Shown one piece after another: positions 1-5,144 of a stretch of DNA of 7,504 nt. Position numbers and translations under genes: made by a program. This stretch comes from an uncultured Lachnospiraceae bacterium (GTDB taxonomy: Bacteria; Bacillota; Clostridia; Lachnospirales; Lachnospiraceae). Under the pieces are notes generated by a model. The model made no database searches. It saw only the letters and a program-made list of their open reading frames with translations, and was not told where the DNA came from. Location of the stretch: positions 1 through 7,504 of the forward strand of contig CALYVE010000076.1 of assembly GCA_945492935.1 (NCBI GenBank), in the 5' to 3' direction. The first letter of the stretch is position 1; every line of letters begins with the position of its first letter.

Positions 1-2
1 CT

Positions 3-92
3 TGTCAGATCGATTATGATTACAATCCAGAATCAAATCTAAATCATTCAAATGAATATAATAATATAAGCATGTATGATGTACCATTCTAA
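3..92 (+). CDS. 3' end of an upstream gene (partial, unknown product)
   Basis: The frame starting at base 3 is open from the window edge to a TAA at 90-92 and gives the last 29 residues of a protein, ending in ...NNISMYDVPF. The other two forward frames stop by base 18 and base 42, and a strong hairpin begins 11 bases after the stop, as expected at a gene end. The tail is rich in Asn, Tyr and Ser with no recognisable domain. It contains a YNPES motif that resembles FNPES in the small protein at 4779-5027. The product cannot be named from so short a piece. Confidence 0.65.
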   Translation, partial: CQIDYDYNPESNLNHSNEYNNISMYDVPF

Positions 93-103
93 ATGTGATG
101 ATA

Positions 104-137
104 AACATAACGTGGTTTCATTCTACCACGTTATGTT
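104..137 (+). terminator. perfect 13-bp hairpin between genes (terminator-like or mRNA-end stem)
   Basis: AACATAACGTGGT (104-116) is the exact reverse complement of ACCACGTTATGTT (125-137), with an 8-base loop. It sits between the stop at 92 and the next ribosome-binding site at 153. It is not followed by a run of T on either strand (TTAAAATCC downstream), so it is not a textbook intrinsic terminator. It could instead protect the upstream mRNA end, be a processing site, or be an imperfect terminator. Confidence 0.5.
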
Positions 138-152
138 AAAATCCATTTAATA

Positions 153-160
153 AGAAAGGG
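153..160 (+). promoter_or_regulatory. ribosome-binding site that fixes the start at 169
   Basis: AGAAAGGG lies 8 bases before the ATG at 169. An upstream in-frame GTG at 160 overlaps this site itself and so cannot be its target; the ATG at 169 is the supported start. Confidence 0.75.
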
Positions 161-168
161 TGATATTA

Positions 169-495
169 ATGAACGAGGAACGTATCATGGCTATTATCAG
201 TCAACTCATGTCAAAAATGAGAAATAACCAGGAACTTCAGAAACTCGCTAAAGAACAGGGTGTTCCGTTCAAACCGAGTGTAGAATTCTCTGATGAATCG
301 ATTGAAAATATCGTCACATCCATGGTTGCGTTAACACTTGCAAGTATGGTAAATGACAAGGATTATGAGTTACTCGTAAGAACGGGTATTCAGAAACGAT
401 CCTTAAAAGTTCAGGTCATTAATAAGTATAAAGATCAAGCAATTGCTTATCTTAATAAATACAAATCAGACTTAATTGGTGCTGCTGGTATTTAA
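169..495 (+). CDS. small helical protein of unknown function (108 aa)
   Basis: I do not recognise this protein. The ATG at 169 is preferred over the GTG at 160 because AGAAAGGG ends 8 bases before it. The 108 residues look almost entirely alpha-helical: a charged, Met- and Gln-rich N-terminal helix (about 1-30), a short break (GVPFKPSVEFSD, 31-42), a hydrophobic helix (about 44-62, with Ser and Thr, too polar to call membrane-spanning), and a basic C-terminal helix ending in GAAGI. No signal peptide or catalytic motif is visible. It stands between a hairpin and a T-rich gap, so it may be its own short transcription unit. Its place beside probable virion genes suggests a minor structural or assembly protein, but this is context only. 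Confidence 0.85.
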   Translation: MNEERIMAIISQLMSKMRNNQELQKLAKEQGVPFKPSVEFSDESIENIVTSMVALTLASMVNDKDYELLVRTGIQKRSLKVQVINKYKDQAIAYLNKYKSDLIGAAGI

Positions 496-617
496 TAAAT
501 ACTTATACTAACTCATTGATAATTTGCGTATATAAGATAGAAATGTTATTAGGGGGCTCTTAACTTTTTATTTTTTATACCAAAGATTATATCTTATTCA
601 GAAAGGACATGAAAATC
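496..617 (+). other. 122-bp T-rich intergenic leader, weak terminator/promoter candidates
   Basis: No gene fits here. At 545-564 a weak imperfect hairpin (GTTA..AG / CT..TAAC around GGGG) is followed by T5-A-T6, which could act as a poor terminator. ATAAGATA (532-539) and its reverse complement TATCTTAT (590-597) flank this piece; in such AT-rich DNA eight-base arms may be chance. No good -35/-10 pair at normal spacing is visible, although a promoter for the strongly codon-biased gene that follows would be expected here. Confidence 0.3.
600..607 (+). promoter_or_regulatory. ribosome-binding site that fixes the start at 618
   Basis: AGAAAGGA ends one base before an ATG at 609, too close to serve it, but 10 bases before the in-frame ATG at 618. 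This supports 618 as the start. Confidence 0.65.
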
Positions 618-1601
618 ATGAAATTTAAAGATTTAATGCTCGATCTTGCTACAGGCGATGCTTCATCACATGATCCATATATCGCTGAAGCAGCAGGACA
701 GGTTAATGTAGCTTCTGCATATTTTGAAGCTGCTTCTAAGATAAATGAACTTATTGAAAATAATGAACTTCAGGTAGTACAGGAAGTTGCTGCTGCAGGT
801 CTTCCAACAGATGCCACAGGCTCATCAGCTGTAGCTTGTACAGCTGTTAAGAAGGGTATAATCGGTCTCTTCGAAGTAATCCACAAGACAGCTGAAAAGG
901 TTAAGGCTCAGTCTGAAAAGGATATGAAGATTCTCCTCACTATCGGTAAGAAGTACGGCGTATCAGCTCCTTCATCTAAGGATAATTTTGCTACAGATTT
1001 TGCAGCTCCGCTTGCAAAGGCAATATTTGGTAAGTCGCAGGACGGCAAGAAGATTGAACTTCCGGAATTCCAGTTCCTCAAAGGTAAGTATGCTGATAAG
1101 ATTGCAAAGAACTATGCAAAGGGTATGTGCTCACTTATTCATGCTTACGGTTATGATATTTCAGATGTATTCAACGATCCGGTTGTAGGAAAGTATCTCA
1201 ATAAGAGTTATGCTAAGAAGGGTGAATGCAGCACTATCGCATGTGCAGCCGAAGCACTCTCAGACGGCGCTAAGCTTATCAAGTTTGAAACAATTTCAAA
1301 GGATAAGCATTATACAAACAGCGTAAAGGCTTCAGACGTTGAAGACGTCGCTACAGACCTCTATATCATTATTGCAGTTTCTTCAGCAGTTGCGGACGCT
1401 CTTAAGGGTGAAAATGCATCAGCTAAGGCAAATGTAAACGCTCTCTTTGAAGAATGTGAAGGCAGCAGTAAGATTGCTAAGTCTGTAAGAGAGATCGGTG
1501 ATAACATGAAGGAATGGACATCGGATGTTCAGGATATCACAAATACAATCACAAAGGCTTTCACAGACGCTGTTTACTCACTCTCAGAAGCTATCAAGTA
1601 A
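618..1601 (+). CDS. abundant helical protein, probable virion/internal head protein (327 aa)
   Basis: The function is not recognised; a structural role is inferred. The start at 618 is chosen over 609 from ribosome-binding-site spacing. The 327 residues are rich in Ala, Lys, Ser and Asp and look helical throughout, with no signal peptide or clear membrane segment. Lysine is almost always AAG and the codons are strongly biased (GCT, CTT, CTC, GAT), unlike the 3413-4756 gene, which suggests very high expression. Residues 28-47 form an amphipathic helix, followed by VVQEVAAAG at 53-61 and then a new helical domain from about 70. The Glu56-Val57 step resembles a prohead-protease junction (small or hydrophobic residue, any, Glu), and the 1902-2921 protein has a comparable layout. 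An abundant internal head or scaffold-like protein is one reading; a tail or decoration protein is not excluded. Confidence 0.9.
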   Translation: MKFKDLMLDLATGDASSHDPYIAEAAGQVNVASAYFEAASKINELIENNELQVVQEVAAAGLPTDATGSSAVACTAVKKGIIGLFEVIHKTAEKVKAQSEKDMKILLTIGKKYGVSAPSSKDNFATDFAAPLAKAIFGKSQDGKKIELPEFQFLKGKYADKIAKNYAKGMCSLIHAYGYDISDVFNDPVVGKYLNKSYAKKGECSTIACAAEALSDGAKLIKFETISKDKHYTNSVKASDVEDVATDLYIIIAVSSAVADALKGENASAKANVNALFEECEGSSKIAKSVREIGDNMKEWTSDVQDITNTITKAFTDAVYSLSEAIK

Positions 1602-1604
1602 GAA

Positions 1605-1889
1605 ATGTTGCTGCAGAATAAAGGACTACGAAAAGTCCTTATTCCTGTCTCATCGAAATGTATTATAAAGACTAGAGGACTTGTAAAGAATGGCGATGTT
1701 ATTTCGGTAACATCGCCAATGTTCTCATCAATCAATTATTCATCAAGAGCAGTTGTTCTGGATGAATCGTTTGATGTTGTTTTTAGATCAGATGATATAG
1801 AGATAACTGACGATAATTGTGAGGCTTTCTTAAACTCAGATGATCAGGATGTAAACAACTTATACGTTACGATGACGATAGGAGGATAA
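1605..1889 (+). CDS. small beta-rich protein of unknown function (94 aa)
   Basis: I do not recognise it. The ATG at 1605 comes three bases after the TAA of the preceding gene, with no clear Shine-Dalgarno (only AAGTAAG), so it is probably translated by ribosomes finishing the upstream gene. The sequence alternates hydrophobic and polar residues (VLIPVSSKCIIKT, DVISVTSP, RAVVLDESFDVVF), which suggests beta strands. It begins basic (Lys6, Arg9, Lys10) and becomes acidic near the C-terminus (SDDIEITDDN, NSDDQD), ending YVTMTIGG. Its stop codon overlaps the next gene's ribosome-binding region, placing it in one operon with both neighbours. Placement beside an abundant protein hints at a minor virion component, but nothing proves it. 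Confidence 0.75.
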   Translation: MLLQNKGLRKVLIPVSSKCIIKTRGLVKNGDVISVTSPMFSSINYSSRAVVLDESFDVVFRSDDIEITDDNCEAFLNSDDQDVNNLYVTMTIGG

Positions 1890-1901
1890 GGAGAGATAAT
1901 C

Positions 1902-2921
1902 ATGTTAAACGATACAATTCTCGATCAGATCGATGAAATAGAGTTTGCTGGTATTTTCTCAGAAATGGAAGTCTGTGCAGCTATGGCTGCTGTTTATGAA
2001 AAACATGCAACAATTCTTGAGCAGGCTATCCAGCCTGCAGACTTTGAGTTCTTTACTGAGACTCTTGTTCCTGGGGTTGGTTATGTAAAAGATGACGAAG
2101 AAGATACAGGAACTGAGTCAAAGAAAACAGAAAGTAGTTCAAATGAGAAGATCGGTGGTAAGGATCTTAAGGAAGAAGATAACAGTAAAAAGTCCAAAAC
2201 AATTTGGCTTCGTAGAGTTGCTAACTTCCTTGAGAAACTTGTTACGGTTGGAATCAGACTGATCCAACGTGTACTCGGACATTTCTCAAAAGAACATGTA
2301 AAGAAGATCTTCGATACACCGGCAAAGAAAGCGAAGGTTCCATCATCGATGGTTAGGACTGCAAAAGCATGTATCGACCTTCTCATATATGAATACATGA
2401 TGAGTGTGTTCATAGCTTTATCAGCTGGAAATAATAACCTGTATAACTGGTGTAAAAATACCATGAAAAGACTTACGGATCCTAATCTATTAGATGACAA
2501 AAATGTGGTAACCATTGGTGATATGATTGGGAAATTCGAAGAAAATAGGCCAGCCCTCGGCGGTGCCAATATAGAATATTTAAATATTCTTACAGGTTTA
2601 ATGAAGAAAGTAGACAATAACGGAACACATATTCCGGAACTTTTTGAAATTGTTGAAGATCTTACACATAAGCTCAAGAAGTATAAGTTTGATGTCAAAA
2701 AGCTCGAGCTTAAAAAAGCTAAGGAATCTAAGATATCATCTGACAGACTGAGCAATATTAATACAATGCTTTCGGCTATCAAAGTTTGCACACATGAGCA
2801 TTCAAAGCAAATAATTGAATTCCTTAAGAGTATTGCAAAACTCGTAAAGGATGATAAAGAAGTAACAATCGAAGCTGTAATGAAAGATGTACATACCATA
2901 AAATCCGATGCATCGGTTTAA
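1902..2921 (+). CDS. helical protein with acidic linker and basic amphipathic helix, probable virion protein (339 aa)
   Basis: The product is not recognised by family. AAGGAGAG at 1888-1895 overlaps the previous stop and lies six bases before the ATG, a strong start. Residues 1-53 are helical (MEVCAAMAAVYEKHATILEQ region, 22-41), then FFTETLVPG (50-58), then a low-complexity acidic/Ser/Lys linker (about 63-99). Next comes a basic amphipathic helix (IWLRRVANFLEKLV onward, 101-137) and a helical C-terminal domain with a hydrophobic stretch at about 157-175 containing Asp and Glu, so probably buried rather than membrane-spanning. The layout parallels the 618-1601 protein, suggesting both are matured alike, for example by a prohead protease near FFTE-T. 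The large reading frame on the opposite strand (2081-2899) is a shadow of this gene. Confidence 0.9.
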   Translation: MLNDTILDQIDEIEFAGIFSEMEVCAAMAAVYEKHATILEQAIQPADFEFFTETLVPGVGYVKDDEEDTGTESKKTESSSNEKIGGKDLKEEDNSKKSKTIWLRRVANFLEKLVTVGIRLIQRVLGHFSKEHVKKIFDTPAKKAKVPSSMVRTAKACIDLLIYEYMMSVFIALSAGNNNLYNWCKNTMKRLTDPNLLDDKNVVTIGDMIGKFEENRPALGGANIEYLNILTGLMKKVDNNGTHIPELFEIVEDLTHKLKKYKFDVKKLELKKAKESKISSDRLSNINTMLSAIKVCTHEHSKQIIEFLKSIAKLVKDDKEVTIEAVMKDVHTIKSDASV

Positions 2922-3011
2922 AACCATTGTAATCAGTAAGTGGTAAATACTATACAACACGGCTAACGTATTGACTAAAACGCAATCATCATATAAGAGG
3001 AGATGATTTGT
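2922..3011 (+). promoter_or_regulatory. 90-bp gap with weak promoter candidate and ribosome-binding site
   Basis: TTGACT (2971-2976) and TATAAG (2992-2997) resemble sigma-70-type boxes, but the 15-base spacer is short and the second box runs into the Shine-Dalgarno AGAGGAG (2996-3002), which would put transcription initiation inside or beyond the ribosome-binding site. The promoter is therefore doubtful; the ribosome-binding site is good. It selects the ATG at 3012 (9-base gap) rather than the ATG at 3003 that follows it immediately. Nothing else is seen in the gap. Confidence 0.35.
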
Positions 3012-3416
3012 ATGATGACCTCAGATGAAAAAACATTGTTACCCTCGTTGCTGAGTTATAGCAAATCAGATTTATTCACTATAAAGAATATATCATCTCC
3101 TGCAACACTTAAAATTGAAACGGAAGATGAAATCAAGAAATGGGATTTCATTGTTACATATCTTCCGATGGAATTTGCGAATATGATTGAATCATATCCG
3201 AACATGTATACTATTGAGAAATTCAATAAGAAGTACATGCAAAATCCTAAGATGTGTGCATATGAAAAGTATGGTATAACGAATATGTGGAGACCATTAA
3301 TGATCTTGAACAGATGTTCTACGATCATGGACTTCAACTTTGATTATATCCGTTACTTTAATATGAATGAATTCCAGAAAGTAATGACTGTTTTGATTTC
3401 GAGGTATAGCCTATGA
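3012..3416 (+). CDS. candidate baseplate wedge protein, gp53-like (134 aa)
   Basis: The suggested role is an assembly component of the phage baseplate. The start at 3012 follows AGAGGAG by 9 bases; 3015 is also possible. The key region is residues 83-113, AYEKYGITNMWRPLMILN followed by a short loop and MDFNFDYIR. T4 gp53-type baseplate proteins carry a comparable 'A-x-x-x-YG-[st]-x-x-LWW-x-I-x-x-x-N' block. Here the block has Trp93 and Asn100 in the expected places, but only one Trp. The upstream part (WDFIVTYLPMEFANMIESYP) is helical. The gene ends in an ATGA overlap with the next gene, implying coupled translation and a shared assembly task. The assignment rests on a short motif from memory and is tentative. 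Confidence 0.6.
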   Translation: MMTSDEKTLLPSLLSYSKSDLFTIKNISSPATLKIETEDEIKKWDFIVTYLPMEFANMIESYPNMYTIEKFNKKYMQNPKMCAYEKYGITNMWRPLMILNRCSTIMDFNFDYIRYFNMNEFQKVMTVLISRYSL

Positions 3417-4756
3417 TACATGAAAATCAGAATATAAATAACTTCAACGAGGGAAAAGGCGTTACAGAAATCCGAAACAAAAGACTGGGTTACCAGTTCA
3501 ATGGACTGAGCAAAGCAGAAGTTGAATATCAATTACCTTTATCTCTGGCATGTCAGTCTGGTACGGATATGCTGCACACAATTGGAAATGTAACCGCTGT
3601 AGCACTTCAGTTTATAGTGGATCAGTTTCCTTCTGGCACATTTAACACAGTGATGCCGGCAACTAAATTAGCCCATCGACAGCTACGGCATACACCTAAA
3701 CAGATACTCACACAGCCGTACCCAATGTGTATAGTTAATCCGAGAGTATCTTTATCTGGAAATGATGGTAGAATGGCTTCGGGGTCATTTGCAACTACGG
3801 TGTGGTCAACCACGTCTAATAGATTTCAGAATCGCTCTGAAATGCCATTACTATTATATGACAAACAGAAGGGGATCGAATGGCGTGGAAAACATAATCG
3901 AGTTGTATTGTATCTCGACTTTGTATTGTCATTCCAAAGTATGTCCGAACAAATCAAATGGGCTTCATATCTGATGAATAAAATACCTACCACCCATGGT
4001 TCATTCTTTGATATAGACACAGCTCTAGAACTGGCAATCCCGGACGGTTTCATTTACGAAACAGCTAAATATGTGGGAATACCTGTAAAGAGTGATAATG
4101 GGAATGTATGTAAATTCATTGATTATTTGAACATGAATTCTGTGTTTCCAATAACATACAGATTTTCATCAGGTCGACATAAAGATGCCTTTTACACATA
4201 CTATACAACATCGATACTGAGTTCCATTACCGACCTGCAGTATCAGAATGTGTCAAAGGTTAATAAAGTTGAATCAGATTGTCCAATAACATTCACTATG
4301 CGCTGTGAATTTAATACGATCGGTATGTTCGACTTATCGGTACCACATCCAGGTGAGTTCATCAAATTAGAACCTCCACCAAACTCAATTGCGATACCAA
4401 TATTCTCAGATTGTTTTAATGAAAAGGATTTTCCGCTGGAATACGGATGGAAGATACTTTCTAAACCTATCTGTAAATTGGATTGGGGTGAGACAAAAAT
4501 ATCAATCAAAGAGGCATTGCCTGATGAGATTGATGCGATGATTACATATCATCTTGAACATCATCATGATCCAGAATTGTTCATCTCGATAAAATTAAGA
4601 GAGAACAAGTTATTAATAAATGATGGGTATTACGTAGATTGGAAAACCCGTGAATTAATATTTACGAATACAAACTACGCTTCAACCTATCGTTTAATCA
4701 TATCCATAAACCATTTGTACATTTCATCATTCATGAATGAAGTGTATAACAAATAA
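3413..4756 (+). CDS. virion structural protein, probably baseplate/tail (447 aa)
   Basis: The ATG overlaps the previous TGA (ATGA), with GAGGT seven bases upstream, so translation is probably coupled. Residues 39-75 (YQLPLSLACQSGTDMLHTIG onward) and 84-110 (TKLAHRQLRHTP, MCIVNPRVSL) read like a protein class I recall from large phages of Firmicutes, annotated only as virion structural protein. The middle (164-300) alternates beta strands and helices: VVLYLDFVLSF, a helix at 176-190, a PITYRF strand and a TFTMRCEFNTIGMF strand. The C-terminal third (about 320-447) looks like a separate beta-rich domain with a local His cluster (YHLEHHHDPE, 379-388). There is no signal peptide or enzyme motif. 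Lysine codons are mostly AAA, unlike the abundant-type genes, fitting a low-copy part. Pairing with the gp53-like gene suggests baseplate. Confidence 0.9.
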   Translation: MIHENQNINNFNEGKGVTEIRNKRLGYQFNGLSKAEVEYQLPLSLACQSGTDMLHTIGNVTAVALQFIVDQFPSGTFNTVMPATKLAHRQLRHTPKQILTQPYPMCIVNPRVSLSGNDGRMASGSFATTVWSTTSNRFQNRSEMPLLLYDKQKGIEWRGKHNRVVLYLDFVLSFQSMSEQIKWASYLMNKIPTTHGSFFDIDTALELAIPDGFIYETAKYVGIPVKSDNGNVCKFIDYLNMNSVFPITYRFSSGRHKDAFYTYYTTSILSSITDLQYQNVSKVNKVESDCPITFTMRCEFNTIGMFDLSVPHPGEFIKLEPPPNSIAIPIFSDCFNEKDFPLEYGWKILSKPICKLDWGETKISIKEALPDEIDAMITYHLEHHHDPELFISIKLRENKLLINDGYYVDWKTRELIFTNTNYASTYRLIISINHLYISSFMNEVYNK

Positions 4757-4761
4757 CACAA

Positions 4762-4770
4762 AAAGGAGGG
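4762..4770 (+). promoter_or_regulatory. strong ribosome-binding site that fixes the start at 4779
   Basis: AAAGGAGGG is a near-full Shine-Dalgarno 8 bases before ATG 4779. An in-frame ATG at 4737 lies inside the preceding gene and has no such site. Confidence 0.85.
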
Positions 4771-4778
4771 TCATTGTT

Positions 4779-5027
4779 ATGGCTATCGATTTCGGTTTCA
4801 ACAATAATCCTGAAGTGGTTCAGGAAAGTTATGACGCAGCGTCTTCAAGATATTCAGATCTCATGGATGGTAAGTTCAATTCATTCAATCCAGAATCAAT
4901 CATCTCAGGCGGCAATAACGCTCTTAAGACAGATGTTTGGGATGCAGATATTGAAGATTCTCCACTTGCTCTCGGTTACAAGAACGCAGGTCCGGCTACA
5001 ACACCAAAGCCTGGTAGATTCTTTTAA
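4779..5027 (+). CDS. small abundant-type protein of unknown function (82 aa)
   Basis: I do not recognise it. The start at 4779 is set by AAAGGAGGG. The 82 residues are polar, with many Asn, Ser, Asp and Gly and few strongly hydrophobic stretches, so much of it may be extended or disordered. The C-terminus (GPATTPKPGRFF) is Pro/Gly-rich with a terminal Arg-Phe-Phe, like a flexible tail that docks by its end. All four Lys codons are AAG, the bias seen in the 618-1601 gene, and the ribosome-binding site is the strongest in the window, so high expression is likely. It is the last gene before a strong terminator and starts 22 bases after the structural gene. An abundant minor virion protein or assembly factor is plausible; its function is unknown. 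Confidence 0.85.
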   Translation: MAIDFGFNNNPEVVQESYDAASSRYSDLMDGKFNSFNPESIISGGNNALKTDVWDADIEDSPLALGYKNAGPATTPKPGRFF

Positions 5028-5070
5028 TCAATAAGAGCGGCAGCTAATTACTGTAATAAAACAAAATAAG

Positions 5071-5121
5071 AAAGACGCCGCGAGCATGGGGCGTCATGCC
5101 CCATGCATGGTGTCTTTTTTT
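5071..5121 (+). terminator. strong two-tier intrinsic terminator
   Basis: The outer stem AAAGACGCC (5071-5079) pairs with GGTGTCTTT (5109-5117) with one G-U pair. The inner stem GCATGGGGC (5084-5092) pairs perfectly with GCCCCATGC (5098-5106) around a GTCAT loop. Small bulges (5080-5083, 5107-5108) separate the tiers. A run of seven T (5115-5121), then G and five more T, follows. This closes the operon ending at 5027. An alternative pairing GACGCC (5074-5079) with GGCGTC (5090-5095) would break both stems. The rest of the 5028-5144 gap shows only the next gene's ribosome-binding site. Confidence 0.92.
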
Positions 5122-5144
5122 GTTTTTAGAAAGGATGTGATATA

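Noticed and set aside
609..617. Upstream ATG at 609 as start of the 327-aa protein
   Set aside because: It is one base after the Shine-Dalgarno AGAAAGGA, too close for initiation; ATG 618 has a workable spacing.
2387..2455. Transmembrane segment in the 339-aa protein (about residues 157-175)
   Set aside because: The hydrophobic run contains Asp159 and Glu164 within the stretch, so a buried or amphipathic helix is more likely.
2081..2899. 272-codon open frame on the minus strand
   Set aside because: It is exactly antisense to the well-supported 1902-2921 gene, has Ser/Leu-rich low-complexity translation, and no ribosome-binding site context in a wholly + strand region.
4774..5034. Second + strand frame of 86 codons overlapping 4779-5027
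   Set aside because: The alternative frame starts within the spacing region of the strong ribosome-binding site and lacks the AAG-biased codon pattern; the in-register ATG 4779 explains the site better.
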